NCBI RefSeq assembly: GCF_000744705.1
Contig: NZ_JQML01000001.1
Coordinates: 6,768,017-6,832,016 of the forward strand
Length of the DNA stretch: 64,000 nucleotides
Source: Streptacidiphilus albus JL83
Lineage (GTDB): Bacteria > Actinomycetota > Actinomycetes > Streptomycetales > Streptomycetaceae
Reading direction: 5' to 3'
Shown: in pieces, positions 19,801 through 28,353 of the stretch
How the letters are laid out: every line of letters begins with the position of its first letter
Position numbering within the stretch: position 1 is the stretch's first letter
Position numbers and translations under genes: made by a program
The notes under the pieces: model-generated
What the model was told of the DNA's origin: nothing
Seen by the model: only the letters and a program-made list of their open reading frames with translations
Database searches by the model: none

Positions 19801-20523
19801 GTCCCAGGCCTCGTCGGAGCCGCCGGCCGAGGCGTCGGCGGCCACCGCACCTCCTGCTGCCAGCACCGTGGCCACCACCGCGTCGCAGCGGCCCAGCAGG
19901 GCGTAGAGCTCGGCGTCGGCGCCGCGCAGCGAGCCGCAGAAGACCGGCAGGGCGTTGCCGCCGCCGGCCTCGACCGCGTCGCAGAGGGTCTCCACGAAGG
20001 CGGTGTTGCCGGAGAGTTCGTGCGCCCGGTAGAAGAGCACGCCGACGGTGGGCCGGCCGGCGACGAACTCCCGTGCGCCGCTGACGCCGTACTGCGGCAT
20101 CGGCTGGGCGGCGGTGAAGCCCTCACCGGTGAGCAGCACCGTGTCGGAGAGGAACCGGGCCAGCTCGGCCAGGTTGGCCGGGCCGCCCTCGACCAGGTAG
20201 GTCAGCGCCTCGGCGACCACCCCGGCCGGGACCGAGGAGAGCCCCATCAGCTCGGCGTCCGGCACCGCCTCGCCGCCGAGCAGCACGGTCGGCACGCCGG
20301 AGGCGGCGATCACCGCGAGCCCGTCCTCCCAGGCCCGGCGTCCGCCGAGGAGCCGGACCACGGCCACGTCCGCGCCGTCCACCAGGCCGCGCAGCTCCTC
20401 GCCGGGGTCGACCCGGGTCGGGTTGCCGATCCGGTAGCCGGCCCCGGCGGCGCGGGCCGCGAGCAGGTCGGTGTCGGCGGTGGACAGCAGCAGGACCGTC
20501 GCAGCGCGCGGTTCGGTGGCCAC
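16855..20523 (-). CDS. cobN: Cobaltochelatase large subunit CobN
   Basis: This 1222-residue protein is the size of CobN, which binds hydrogenobyrinate diamide and inserts Co(II) with energy from the AAA+ partner. Recognisable stretches are [54 protein letters not shown] and [15 protein letters not shown], all typical of the CobN/BchH family. I place the start at GTG 20523 because AAGGAG lies 6 bp upstream; an in-frame ATG at 20589 would overlap the cobQ stop but lacks such a site. It is followed by the chelatase subunit after 55 bp. Confidence 0.96.
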   Translation of the reverse strand: MATEPRAATVLLLSTADTDLLAARAAGAGYRIGNPTRVDPGEELRGLVDGADVAVVRLLGGRRAWEDGLAVIAASGVPTVLLGGEAVPDAELMGLSSVPAGVVAEALTYLVEGGPANLAELARFLSDTVLLTGEGFTAAQPMPQYGVSGAREFVAGRPTVGVLFYRAHELSGNTAFVETLCDAVEAGGGNALPVFCGSLRGADAELYALLGRCDAVVATVLAAGGAVAADASAGGSDEAWDIGALAELDIPVLQGLCLTSSRAVWEASDAALSPMDAAMQVAIPEFDGRIITVPFSFKEMGTDGIPVYAADPERAARVAGIALRHAALRHKPNAEKKVAVVFTAYPTKHSRVGNAVGLDTPASAVRLLDTLREAGYGVSDYPAGGDELIHRLIAAGGHDVEWLTEEQLRAAPARVPLADYRGWFESLEPGLREGIRQHWGEAPGNLYVDDDEIVLASLEFGNVVLMIQPPRGFGENPIAIYHDPDLPPSHHYLAAYRWLEQSWGADAVIHLGKHGTMEWLPGKGLGLSAGCAPDAVLGELPLIYPFIVNDPGEGTQAKRRGHATVVDHLVPPMARADTYGDLAKLEQLLDEYALVKDLDPAKAPAVRAQIWTLVKAAELHHDLHVEDQPEEDAFDEFVMHIDGYLCEIKDVQIRDGLHILGGGPVGEARVNLVLAVLRSAQVWGGAADALPGLRASLAREFGLEEKRLLAEPGAAVEVSAELRKLVDGPSRTGSDAVDLLEQLCRRLAEGMEAADWSPEAAEPLVASVLGRRLPEAVAVLEFAAEEVVPRLGRTTDELTHIIRALRGGYVPAGPSGSPTRGLVNVLPTGRNFYSVDPKAIPSRLSWEVGQALADSLIARYLADTGEHPRSVGLTVWGTSCMRTQGDDIAEILALLGCRPVWDDASRRVTGFEIVPPAELGRPRVDVTVRISGFFRDAFPHVVALLDDAVQAVAALDEPDEVNYVRAHVEQDTAEHGDRRRATARIFGSKPGAYGAGLLPLIDARNWRSDADLAEVYAVWGGYAYGKGLDGRQARGDMEQAFRRISVAAKNIDTREHDLVDADDYFQYHGGMVAMVRHLTGVSPEAYVGDSATPDQVKTRTLGEETHRVFRARVVNPRWMAAMRRHGYKGAFEMAATVDYLFGYDATAGVVDDWMYEKLATEYVFDATNQEFMRQSNPWALRGITERLLEAAERRLWAEPDQDTLDRLRATYLELEGDLEGGE

Positions 20524-20585
20524 GTCGGGCTCCTTCGTGATCGTCAGGAAATCGGTTCGGGGTGGTGCGTTTTCGGGCTGCCCGG

Positions 20586-22106
20586 TCATGGCGCGCCCGG
20601 CGGGACGAACGGCAGGCCGGCCGGGACGCCGCCCTCGATCAGCCGCAGCAGGGCGTCGGTGTCGGCGTGCTGCTCGATCAGGTCGCCGAGGCGGTCGAGC
20701 CGTTCCTCCCGGGCGGCGGCGAAGCAGGTGTCCGGCGCGGGGGTGAAGTCCCGTCCGGAGCGGGCGGCGGCCTCGCGCAGCAGCGCGCGGCGGAAGCCGT
20801 CGTTCTCCAGCAGGCCGTGCCAGGTGGTGCCCCAGACCGCGTCCGCGCGGCAGCCGTCCAGGGCCTGGCCGGCGGAGTCGGTGACGAAGGGCTCGCCGCC
20901 GTCGACGTCGGCCACCCCGTGGTGGATCTCGTAGCCGAAGACGGTCTCGCCCAGAGCCCGTCCGACCGGCCGGGCCAGCGTCTTCTCGGCGGCGAACTCG
21001 ATCCGCAGCGGCAGCAGTCCGAGCCCGTCGACCGTCCCGGCCCGGGACTCGACCCGGTCGGTGATGGTCCGGCCGAGCATCTGGTAGCCGCCGCAGACGC
21101 CGAGCACCGGCAGTCCCCGCTCGGCCCGGGCGGCCAGCGCCGCGTCCAGGCCGCGCTCGCGCAGCCAGGCCAGGTCGGCGACGGTGGACCGGGTGCCGGG
21201 CAGCACGACCAGGTCGGCGTCGGCCAGTTCCTCGGGCCGGGTCGCCCAGCGCACCAGCACGCCCGGCTCCTGGGCGAGGGCGTCGATGTCGGTGAAGTTG
21301 GACAGCCGGGGCAGCCGCACCACCGAGACCCGCAGCACCTCCCGGCCGTGCGCGGCGCCGCCGGGCGCGCGGTCGACGATCCCGGCCAGGTCCAGCGAGT
21401 CCTCGGCGTCCAGCCACAGCCCCGGCAGCATCGGCAGCACGCCCAGGCTCGGACGGTGGGTCAGCTGCCGCAGCATGTCCAGACCAGGCTGCAGCAGCCG
21501 GACGTCGCCGCGGAACTTGTTCACGATCCAGCCGCCGACATGCCGCTGGTCCTCGGCCGACAGCAGCGCCAGCGTGCCGAACATGGCCGCGAACACCCCG
21601 CCCCGGTCGATGTCCCCGACCACCACCACCGGCAGCGAGGCGGCCGTGGCCAGGCCCATGTTGGCGATGTCCCGGTCACGCAGGTTGATCTCGGCGGGGG
21701 AGCCCGCGCCCTCGCAGACCACCACGTCGTAGCGGGCGCGCAGGTCGGCCAGGCAGTCCAGGGCGGTGCGCAGCAGCGCGGGCTTGCGCTCGCGGTAGTC
21801 CAGCGCGCCGACCTCGGCGACCGGGCGGCCCAGCACCACGACCTGGCTGCGGCCGTCCGCGCCGGGCTTGAGCAGCACCGGGTTCATCGCCGCCTCCGGC
21901 TCGACCCCGGCCGCCGCCGCCTGCATCGCCTGGGCCCGGCCGATCTCGGCGCCGTCCAGGGTGACGAAGGAGTTCAGCGACATGTTCTGCGCCTTGAACG
22001 GCGCGACCTTGACGCCCTGTCGGGCCAGCCAGCGGCAGATGCCGGCGGTGACCACGCTCTTGCCCGCGTCCGAGGTCGTCCCAGCGACCAGCAGTGCGCC
22101 GTTCAT
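20586..22106 (-). CDS. cobQ: Cobyric acid synthase
   Basis: The 506-residue enzyme amidates the b, d, e and g side chains of adenosylcobyrinate diamide using glutamine and ATP. The N-terminal P-loop-like segment is [31 protein letters not shown] and [16 protein letters not shown] are family blocks. The C-terminal glutaminase-type domain has Cys in [11 protein letters not shown] and His in YEIHHG. The ATG at 22106 has GGGGGAGG 5 bp upstream and overlaps the cbiB stop by 4 bp (ATGA). It is the second gene of the riboswitch-controlled operon. Confidence 0.97.
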   Translation of the reverse strand: MNGALLVAGTTSDAGKSVVTAGICRWLARQGVKVAPFKAQNMSLNSFVTLDGAEIGRAQAMQAAAAGVEPEAAMNPVLLKPGADGRSQVVVLGRPVAEVGALDYRERKPALLRTALDCLADLRARYDVVVCEGAGSPAEINLRDRDIANMGLATAASLPVVVVGDIDRGGVFAAMFGTLALLSAEDQRHVGGWIVNKFRGDVRLLQPGLDMLRQLTHRPSLGVLPMLPGLWLDAEDSLDLAGIVDRAPGGAAHGREVLRVSVVRLPRLSNFTDIDALAQEPGVLVRWATRPEELADADLVVLPGTRSTVADLAWLRERGLDAALAARAERGLPVLGVCGGYQMLGRTITDRVESRAGTVDGLGLLPLRIEFAAEKTLARPVGRALGETVFGYEIHHGVADVDGGEPFVTDSAGQALDGCRADAVWGTTWHGLLENDGFRRALLREAAARSGRDFTPAPDTCFAAAREERLDRLGDLIEQHADTDALLRLIEGGVPAGLPFVPPGAP

Positions 22107-23050
22107 CGTCGCCTCCCCCTCTTCCCGATCACACTGCTCGCCAGTACGGCCGCTCCGGCCGCCAGCAGTCCCACCCGCCGGGAGAGCACGCAGGCGCGTT
22201 CGATGTCCGCGACCGCCACCGGCCGCGCCCCCGCGCCCAGCACCGGTCGGTGCTCTTCGCGGGTGCCGTAGCGCAGCGTCCCCCCGAGTCGTACCCCGAG
22301 CGCGCCCGCGAACGCCGCCTCCGCCTGGCCGGCGTTGGGGCTCGGGTGGGCGGAGCTGTCGCGGCGCCAGACCCGCCAGGCGTCGGCGCGGCGCGCGGGC
22401 TCGGCGGCGGCGACCGTCAGCAGCGCGGTCAGCCGTGCGCCCGGCCAGCCGGCCACGTCGTCCAGCCGGGCCGAGGCCCAGCCGAAGCGGAGGTGGCGCG
22501 GTGAGCGGTGGCCGACCATGGCGTCCAGGGTGTTCACCGCGCGGAACGCCAGCAGCCCGGGCGTGCCCGCGAGCGCGCCCCAGACCAGGGCGTTGACCAC
22601 GGCGTCGGCGGTGTTCTCGGCGACGGACTCGACCACGGCGCGGGCGACCTGCTGCTCGGTCAGCTCCCGGGGGTCGCGTCCGCAGAGGTAGGGCAGCCGC
22701 TCCCGGGCCGCGGCGAGGTCGCCGGACTCCAGCGCCCCGCCGATGGTGCGGGCCTCGCGGACCAGCGAGGCGCCGCCGAGCACGGTCCAGGTGGCGGCGG
22801 CGGCCAGCGCCGCGCGGCCCGGCGCCGAGTCGCGCACCAGCCGGTCGGCGGCCAGCGCCCCCAGCGCGACCGAGCCGACGCTCAGCGCGGTGAAGGCGGC
22901 CCCGGCGTCCCGGCGGTCCCGCCACAGCCGTCGCTCCAGTGCGCCGGCGGCCCGGCCGAAACCGGCCACCGGGTGCCCGCGCCGGGGGTCGCCGAGGACC
23001 GCGTCGGCCGCGTAGCCGGCGGCGACGCCCAGCGCGAAGGCGCTGCGCAC
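22103..23050 (-). CDS. cbiB: Adenosylcobinamide-phosphate synthase (CbiB/CobD type)
   Basis: The 315-residue membrane protein attaches the aminopropanol (or its phosphate) to adenosylcobyric acid. The N-terminal [15 protein letters not shown] block, [19 protein letters not shown] and [14 protein letters not shown] are characteristic, with several hydrophobic helices between. The GTG at 23050 is the first available start in frame and gives a typical N-terminus, but I see no ribosome-binding site before it. An 18-codon open frame ends 5 bp upstream (23056-23112), so expression may depend on translational coupling. It is the first recognised gene of the B12 operon. Confidence 0.93.
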   Translation of the reverse strand: MRSAFALGVAAGYAADAVLGDPRRGHPVAGFGRAAGALERRLWRDRRDAGAAFTALSVGSVALGALAADRLVRDSAPGRAALAAAATWTVLGGASLVREARTIGGALESGDLAAARERLPYLCGRDPRELTEQQVARAVVESVAENTADAVVNALVWGALAGTPGLLAFRAVNTLDAMVGHRSPRHLRFGWASARLDDVAGWPGARLTALLTVAAAEPARRADAWRVWRRDSSAHPSPNAGQAEAAFAGALGVRLGGTLRYGTREEHRPVLGAGARPVAVADIERACVLSRRVGLLAAGAAVLASSVIGKRGRRR

Positions 23051-23055
23051 GGCGG

Positions 23056-23112
23056 TCAGTGGGGCGACTGCGCAGGGACGGCGGCAATCGGCGGCAGGGG
23101 GGAGGCGCGCAT
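23056..23112 (-). CDS. Possible 18-codon leader peptide between riboswitch and cbiB
   Basis: ATG 23112 is preceded by GAGGA about 10 bp upstream, directly 3' of the riboswitch core, and the frame ends at TGA 23056-23058, 5 bp before the cbiB GTG. The peptide is [18 protein letters not shown], with no known domain. Because cbiB has no visible ribosome-binding site, this frame could carry ribosomes to it, placing cbiB under control of a riboswitch that masks the leader's site. It could equally be a chance frame. Confidence 0.35.
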   Translation of the reverse strand: MRASPLPPIAAVPAQSPH

Positions 23113-23116
23113 GGCG

Positions 23117-23325
23117 TGGATGTCCTCACTCAGGGTCCGCGCCCTGGATCGACGAACCGGGGGCGAGAGTCTCCTGGCTTCCGGATCGACACGCTTCCGG
23201 GCCTTCCCGCAGCGGAACCGAGCTGCCGTGGCCGATGTTCGAAAGCGCTCCCCGGTGACAGTGGCGGGACCGCGCCGGATTCGCACCGGCTTCCTCTCCA
23301 TGCCTCCGTATGGCCCATTGATCCC
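23117..23325 (-). ncRNA. Cobalamin riboswitch
   Basis: Read on the minus strand, the leader contains GAAGCCGGTGCGAATCCGGC followed by GCGGTCCCGCCACTGT (about 23248-23294), the conserved core of AdoCbl riboswitches. Further on comes the B12-box-like AAGCCAGGAGACT (about 23168-23180), then a GC-rich arm and CCCTGAGTGAGGAC, often seen just 3' of the aptamer in actinobacteria. I see no terminator with a U-tract, so control of translation initiation is more likely. It should repress the cbiB-cobQ-cobN-chelatase-cobO-cobB operon when coenzyme B12 is abundant. The outer ends are approximate. Confidence 0.93.
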
Positions 23326-23400
23326 ACCATGCGGCCGGATGACGCGTCAACACGCCGTCCAGCGACGATGGTCACACCAGAGGCCCGGCCTGGTTGCTCT

Positions 23401-23505
23401 GGCCGGGCCCGCTCCGCGACCCGGCCCGAGCAAGCCGGGCCGGGCCCGCTCCGCGACCCGGCCTGAGCAGTTGGGCCGGGCCCGCTCCGCGACCCGGCCT
23501 AAGCC
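23401..23505. repeat. Three tandem 36-37 bp hairpin-forming repeats
   Basis: Copies start at 23401, 23438 and 23474; each begins ggccgggcccgctccgcg and closes with acccggcc, so every unit can fold as GGCCGGG/CCCGGCC with a C/G-rich loop. A degenerate fragment (aggcccggcctggttgctct) precedes the array. The TAG of the small membrane-protein gene falls inside the third copy. On the minus strand the array follows that gene and precedes the B12 riboswitch, so it may work as a multi-hairpin transcription terminator. Confidence 0.8.
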
Positions 23506-23774
23506 GCGCTGTCGCGCCCCTGCACGCTCGGCGGGTTGATGCTGCCGGTGATCTGCCGCGGCTGGTTCCTGACCAGGCTCAGCAGCTCCGCGCCGCCCTG
23601 GGTGAGCTGGGCGACCGGCGTGGACCGGTTCTGCGGGCCGCTCTCGATCTGCCGTCGGAGCACCTGCTCGGCCGGACTCGCCGGCGGTCGGAGCATCCGG
23701 TCCTCGAACCAGGCGAGGCCGAGGATGACGAGCAGCCCCAGCGGGGCGACGAGCAGCCAGGTAAGAACAGCCAT
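23499..23774 (-). CDS. Small single-pass membrane protein of unknown function
   Basis: ATG 23774 has AAGGAG 5 bp upstream and gives 91 residues. The N-terminal half is one strong membrane helix (VLTWLLVAPLGLLVILGLAW); the rest is polar, with RPPASPAEQVLRRQIES and a Q/N-rich tail (AQLTQGGAELLSLVRNQPRQ), probably cytoplasmic. I do not recognise a family. The stop codon lies in the last copy of the hairpin repeat array. It is 144 bp downstream of the FAD oxidoreductase on the same strand. Confidence 0.65.
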   Translation of the reverse strand: MAVLTWLLVAPLGLLVILGLAWFEDRMLRPPASPAEQVLRRQIESGPQNRSTPVAQLTQGGAELLSLVRNQPRQITGSINPPSVQGRDSAA

Positions 23775-23918
23775 GGGCACTCCTTGGTCGTCGAGTGCTG
23801 CGCTCCGGTCACCCCCGGATCCAAGCCTCGGCCCCGGGTGCGGATTCCGCATCTCGGAGTGCCCACGACCGGTCGCTCTGTGTCAGAGTCCCTGGTGGAA
23901 GCCGTTCCCCCGGCGCGG

Positions 23919-25334
23919 TCAGTGCCGCCCGGAGATCACGTCGGCGACCCTGGCGATCGGCGAGGTGGTCGCCCGCCCGGCCAGCTCCTGCCGGTCCGCC
24001 GCGTGGTAGGCCGCGTACATCCCGTGGACGCCGATCCAGCGGAACGGCTCCGGCTCCCAGCGGCGGACCTGGTGGCCGACCCAGGGCAGTGCCGTCAGCT
24101 CGGTGCCCTCGGTGCCGTGCAGCTCCCGCAGCACCAGGTCGCGCAGGGTCCGCGCGGCCAGGTTGGTGGTGGTCACGCCGCTGCCGACGTAGCCGCCGGC
24201 CCAGCCGAGGCCGGAGACCCGGTCCAGCTCGACGGTGGAGCACCAGTCGCGCGGCACGCCGAGCACGCCCGACCAGGCGTGGTCGATCCGGACGTCCTTC
24301 GCCGCCGGGAAGAACCGGGTGACGATCTCCCGCAGCTGGTCGATGGTCTGCTGCGCGGTCACGCCGTCGTTGTCGGTCCGCGAGCCGAAGCGGTAGGGCA
24401 CGCCGCGCCCGCCGAGCGCGATCCGGTCGTCGGCGGTGCGCTGGGCGTACATGTACGCGTGCGCCATGTCGCCGAGGGTCTCCCTGGCCTCCCAGCCGAC
24501 CGAGTCCCAGAAGGACTGCGGCAGCGGCTCGGTGACGACCATGGAGGAGTTCATCGGCAGCCAGGAGCGCCGCTCCCCGCGCAGCGCCGAGGTGAAGCCC
24601 TCGGTGGCGCGCAGCACGAACCGCGCCGAGACCGTGCCCCGCGCGGTCACCGCCCGGGCCGGCCGGCCCGCCTCGGCCGGCAGGATCTCGGTGACCGCGC
24701 TGCCCTCGTGGACCACCACGCCCAGCGACTCCACCACCCGGGCCAGCCCCTGCACCAGCTTGGCCGGCTGGATCCGCGCGCCGTGCGGGGTGTAGCTGCC
24801 GCCGAGGGTCCCGGCGACATTGATCCGCGCCGTCGCCTCGGCCGCGCTCAGCAGCACGTGGTCGGTCTCGCCGTAGGCGTGCTCGCCGTCGACGTAGCCC
24901 TGCAGCCGGGACAGCTGGGCCGGGGTGTAGGCGACCTCCATCATCCCGCCCTTGACGATGTCCGCGTCGATGGACTCGGCCGCGCAGACCTCGATCACCT
25001 CGTCCACCGCGCGGTTCATCGCCTGCTGCATGGCGACCGCGCCCGGCTTGCCGTACTTCCGGGCGAAGACCCCGCGCCCGGCGAAGCCGTTGTAGAGCCA
25101 GCCGCCGTTGCGGCCGGACGCGCCGTAGCCGCAGAAGCGCTGCTCCAGCACCGTGATCCGGAGTCCCGGGTCGGCCTTCTTCAGGTAGTAGGCGGTCCAC
25201 AGGCCGGTGTAGCCGCCGCCGACGATGCAGATGTCGGCCTCGGCCGAGCCGTCGAGGGGCGTGCGCGGCGCGGGGAGTCCCAGCGCCGAGTACCAGAACG
25301 AGACACCGCCGTTGGCGATGGCTGACGTGCCCAT
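23919..25334 (-). CDS. FAD-dependent amine/amino-acid oxidoreductase (DAO/PuuB-like)
   Basis: The 471-residue protein has an N-terminal Rossmann fold ADICIVGGGYTGLWTAYYL (FAD ADP-binding, GxGxxG), then FCGYGASGRNGGWLYNGFAG, typical of the DAO family near gamma-glutamylputrescine oxidase. The C-terminus holds GLGWAGGYVGSGVTTTNLAA, contacting the flavin. Members oxidise primary or secondary amines or amino acids with O2. A glutamine-synthetase-like ligase lies about 3 kb away (28295-29683) on the other strand, so a gamma-glutamyl-amine route is possible. The ATG at 25334 gives a normal N-terminus. Exact substrate unknown. Confidence 0.88.
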   Translation of the reverse strand: MGTSAIANGGVSFWYSALGLPAPRTPLDGSAEADICIVGGGYTGLWTAYYLKKADPGLRITVLEQRFCGYGASGRNGGWLYNGFAGRGVFARKYGKPGAVAMQQAMNRAVDEVIEVCAAESIDADIVKGGMMEVAYTPAQLSRLQGYVDGEHAYGETDHVLLSAAEATARINVAGTLGGSYTPHGARIQPAKLVQGLARVVESLGVVVHEGSAVTEILPAEAGRPARAVTARGTVSARFVLRATEGFTSALRGERRSWLPMNSSMVVTEPLPQSFWDSVGWEARETLGDMAHAYMYAQRTADDRIALGGRGVPYRFGSRTDNDGVTAQQTIDQLREIVTRFFPAAKDVRIDHAWSGVLGVPRDWCSTVELDRVSGLGWAGGYVGSGVTTTNLAARTLRDLVLRELHGTEGTELTALPWVGHQVRRWEPEPFRWIGVHGMYAAYHAADRQELAGRATTSPIARVADVISGRH

Positions 25335-25550
25335 CAGGGGACCTGCTTCCGGAGCGGGGGGAAATGTAGCGATGGGGGACCGTAACCATCGGCGCTGAGC
25401 AGCAGCAATGCGCAGACTGTCACCCTTGTGGAGGCAAACGGGACACAGCGTCGGATGGACGCGCCCGACTGGCGGGATCGGGGGCCCGGTACTGGGATGG
25501 AGGGAAGGCACGGACCGACAGGGACGGACCGGCGGACTCTCGGGAGCGAC

Positions 25551-26696
25551 ATGCGTTGGGGACGGGCAGCAGCGGTCGCCGGTGCGGCGGCCCTCGGAGC
25601 GGGCGCCGCGGCACTGATCGCAGGGCGGGCCGTGTCCGAGTTCTCGGTGCGGACCGGGGGCGACGCGCCCGCCGACGCCGGCGGGCTGCGGGTGCACACC
25701 GCCGGTGACGGGAAGGTCGAGCTGACCCGGAGCGTCGAGACGCTCCGCCCCGGACGCTACGCGCTGGAGTGGGACACCCCCTTCGGCCCGGCCCGCACGG
25801 TGATCGGCCCGGTCCTGGGCACCACCCCGCAGAGCGTGGTCCGGCGGCTGGTGAACCCGGACGGCTCGACGCCCTCGGACGGTTCGGCGCCGCCGGCCGG
25901 GACCCCGGTCCGGATGACCCCCCGGGTCTACGCCGGGGACCCGCACAGCGCCCTGGGCCTGCCCTACAACGAGGTCGAGGTGCGCGGCGAGCTCGGCCCG
26001 ATGCCGGCCTGGCACCTGCCGGGCGCCCGGGGGGTGTGCGTGGTCGCGGTCCACGGCATCGGCGCCGACCGGGAGCAGGTGCTGCCGCTGCTGCCGCTGT
26101 TCCACCGGCTGAAGCTGCCGGTGCTGGCGGTGACCCTGCGGAACGACGAGGGCGCCCCGCCCTCGCCGGACGGCCTCGCCCACGCCGGCGACACCGAGTG
26201 GCGCGACGTCGAGGCCGCCGTCCAGCTGGTGCTGGACGGGACCGCCGACAGCGTGCTGCTCTACGGCTGGTCCACCGGGGCGACGACGGTGCTGCAGACC
26301 TTCGACCGCTCCCCGTGGCGGGACCGGGTGCGCGGGATCGTCCTCGACTCGCCGGTGCTGGACTGGCGCGACACCGCCCGTCGGCAGGCCACCCGGCGGG
26401 GCGTGCCCGGCTCGCTCGCCGCGCTCGGCGTCCGGGCCGCCGAGGGCCGCGCCGGGGTGGACACCGCCGCCATCGACCGGATCGCCCTGGGCGCCGAGAT
26501 CGACGTCCCGCTGCTGCTGCTGCACAGCCCCGACGACACCGTGGCGCCGATCGACCCGGTCCGCCGGCTCGCCGCCAACACCGAGGAGTGGGTGCTGTTC
26601 CGGGAGTTCCCCTGGGCCGAGCACGAGGCCCTGTGGAACGCCGACCCGAAGGGCTACGACGAGATCCTGCGCCGCTACCTCACCCCCCTCCTGTGA
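25551..26696 (+). CDS. Alpha/beta hydrolase with N-terminal membrane anchor
   Basis: ATG 25551 is preceded by CGGGAG with 4 bp spacing and is preferred to a start at 25428. The 381-residue protein has an N-terminal hydrophobic helix (AAAVAGAAALGAGAAALIAG), probably an uncleaved anchor. After about 150 residues of unassigned N-terminal domain comes a hydrolase core: oxyanion-type VVAVHGIGADREQ, nucleophile elbow YGWSTGAT (Ser), acid LLLLHSPDDTVAP (Asp) and His in WAEHEALW. This is the serine-hydrolase order; substrate cannot be inferred. It is divergent from the FAD oxidoreductase. Confidence 0.82.
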   Translation: MRWGRAAAVAGAAALGAGAAALIAGRAVSEFSVRTGGDAPADAGGLRVHTAGDGKVELTRSVETLRPGRYALEWDTPFGPARTVIGPVLGTTPQSVVRRLVNPDGSTPSDGSAPPAGTPVRMTPRVYAGDPHSALGLPYNEVEVRGELGPMPAWHLPGARGVCVVAVHGIGADREQVLPLLPLFHRLKLPVLAVTLRNDEGAPPSPDGLAHAGDTEWRDVEAAVQLVLDGTADSVLLYGWSTGATTVLQTFDRSPWRDRVRGIVLDSPVLDWRDTARRQATRRGVPGSLAALGVRAAEGRAGVDTAAIDRIALGAEIDVPLLLLHSPDDTVAPIDPVRRLAANTEEWVLFREFPWAEHEALWNADPKGYDEILRRYLTPLL

Positions 26697-26783
26697 CCCA
26701 TCCGTCACCAATCCGGGACACGTTGGAAGCCGCCGCGCCTGAGGATGTGACAACTGCCATGCCAACGGGGAAGACTGCACGGC

Positions 26784-28247
26784 GTGACGTCCCGGAACTC
26801 GCGCGACCGTGATGCCCGACCCACGGGTGGCACCGCTCAGGTGACCAGGCTGCCCACGGCTGTGCGTCCCACGCAGCCGCACAGCAGCACCCAGCCCCGA
26901 CCCTCGACCCAAGCCCGCCGCACCCCACCGGCCGGGCTGCCAGGACCCGCCCAACTGTCCCCACTGGCCCGACGGCTGCTCGCCGACGCGGTGCGGATCG
27001 CCCACTGGGCGGGTGACCTCCCCAGCGTCGACCGGCGCGGGGACCTGCACGAGGCCGACGCCCACGCGGCCGGCCTCGCTCTGGGACTGACCATGCCCGC
27101 CGCCGCCGAGGCCTGGGAGCGGGCCCGGCTCACCGGGCTGGTCGAGCTCCGCGGCACCGGCGCCGTCCCCGGCTGGCGGCTGCACGCCTGGGCCCACGAC
27201 GACGAGGCCGTGCTGCGCGGCTGGGCGGCGCTCTTCGACGCCTGGACGCTGCTGGTGCCGGTCCCCGACCGGGCGCTCACCTCGCTGGCCGGGCTCGCCG
27301 TCGACCACGCCCCGCAACTGCTCTCCTTCCTGCACCTGGTGGACGACCCGGTGCCGCTCAGCGAGCTGCACGAGCTGCTGCGGCGCGGCCTGGAGGAGCA
27401 GTGGCACGGGGGAGTGCACCCATCCCTCGGCGCGCCCGTCCCGCACGCGGCCTGGGCCGTCTCGGCGGTGCGCGGCGACAGCGCCCTCGCGCTCACCCTC
27501 ACCCCGGGCCCGGCCGAGGTGGCCGACGTCCTCGACTGGATGCTCGACGGCTTCGCCGCCGTGGGCGCCCTCAACCGCACCCAGGGCGAGGCCGGCGAGC
27601 CCTGCGCCGACCTCACCCCACTCGGCCACTGGGCGGTCCGGGCCAAGCTCGAAGAGATCTGCACGGTCGCCCAGACCGCGGCCGGCCACATCGAGCAGTC
27701 GGCGCTGGAGCTGCTCAGCGCCTGTGCCGGCTACTCGCCGGGCCCCGCCCGCGCCGAGTACCGGGCCTGGCTGGCGGCCCGTCAGACCGACCGGGCCGTG
27801 GCCGACCTGCTCGCCGTCGCCCGGGGCGAGGACGCGCTGCTGCGCGGCCTGGCCTTCGAGGCGCTGCGGGTCGCCGGGCACCCGGCCGAGCCCGCCGTCC
27901 GCGACTGCGCGGAGGAGCCGCTGCTGCGCCCCTACGTGCTGCTGTGGCTGGCCGAGCAGACCGACGAGGGGGTGCTGCCCTCGGACGTCCTCGGCCAGGA
28001 CGACGCCGCGTGGCTGTGGGTCGACACCGGCGCGGCCGTGCTGGAGCACGGCGACACCGCGATGCTGGTCCGCCATGTCCAGGGCGCCGCGGACGGCGAC
28101 CCGAGCCGGCTGTTCGCGCTCGCCCGCCGGATCGGCCACCCCCGGGCCGGGCAGGTGCTGGCCGCGGTCGCCTCCGCCCACCCCGATCCCGGTGTGGCCC
28201 GTGCGGCGCGCCGCAGTGCCTTCAGCGTCCACGAGGGCGGACGCTGA
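26784..28247 (+). CDS. Conserved hypothetical protein of Streptomyces type
   Basis: The 487-residue product from GTG 26784 has a low-complexity N-terminus of about 60 residues rich in T, P and R, then an alpha-helical soluble domain. Recognisable blocks are RIAHWAGDLPSVDRRGDL, VLRGWAALFDAW and LTPLGHWAVRAKLEEI, followed by repeat-like helices near the end (VADLLAVARGEDALLRGLAF, VLAAVASAHPDPGVARAARR) reminiscent of HEAT-like repeats. There are no membrane segments or catalytic motifs. It lies 47 bp upstream of the glutamine-synthetase-like gene and may share its transcript. Function unassigned. Confidence 0.75.
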   Translation: MTSRNSRDRDARPTGGTAQVTRLPTAVRPTQPHSSTQPRPSTQARRTPPAGLPGPAQLSPLARRLLADAVRIAHWAGDLPSVDRRGDLHEADAHAAGLALGLTMPAAAEAWERARLTGLVELRGTGAVPGWRLHAWAHDDEAVLRGWAALFDAWTLLVPVPDRALTSLAGLAVDHAPQLLSFLHLVDDPVPLSELHELLRRGLEEQWHGGVHPSLGAPVPHAAWAVSAVRGDSALALTLTPGPAEVADVLDWMLDGFAAVGALNRTQGEAGEPCADLTPLGHWAVRAKLEEICTVAQTAAGHIEQSALELLSACAGYSPGPARAEYRAWLAARQTDRAVADLLAVARGEDALLRGLAFEALRVAGHPAEPAVRDCAEEPLLRPYVLLWLAEQTDEGVLPSDVLGQDDAAWLWVDTGAAVLEHGDTAMLVRHVQGAADGDPSRLFALARRIGHPRAGQVLAAVASAHPDPGVARAARRSAFSVHEGGR

Positions 28248-28293
28248 CCCGGACGACAGCCGACGGGGCCCGCCGGGCCCGAGAGGAGTCCGC

Positions 28294-28353
28294 AGTGGGT
28301 CCAAGGGCAGTGGGTCCAAGGGCAGTGGGTCCAGAGGCAGTGGGTCCCAGGGC
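28294..28353 (+). repeat. Four 15-bp tandem repeats at the start of the GS-like gene
   Basis: The unit agtgggtccaagggc occurs four times (the last two with one or two changes) and encodes VGPRA, VGPRA, VGPEA, VGPRA. Each unit contains an in-frame GTG, so the gene has four possible GTG starts spaced 15 bp apart; only the first has a well-placed ribosome-binding site. Confidence 0.9.

Noticed and set aside
20589-20591. Upstream ATG as the start of cobN
   Set aside because: It overlaps the cobQ stop in a tempting way, but the GTG at 20523 has AAGGAG at ideal spacing and gives a normal CobN N-terminus.
23401-23505. CRISPR-like array
   Set aside because: Only three units are present, the whole unit is repeated rather than separated by unique spacers, and no cas gene is in the window. 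It is a tandem hairpin repeat.
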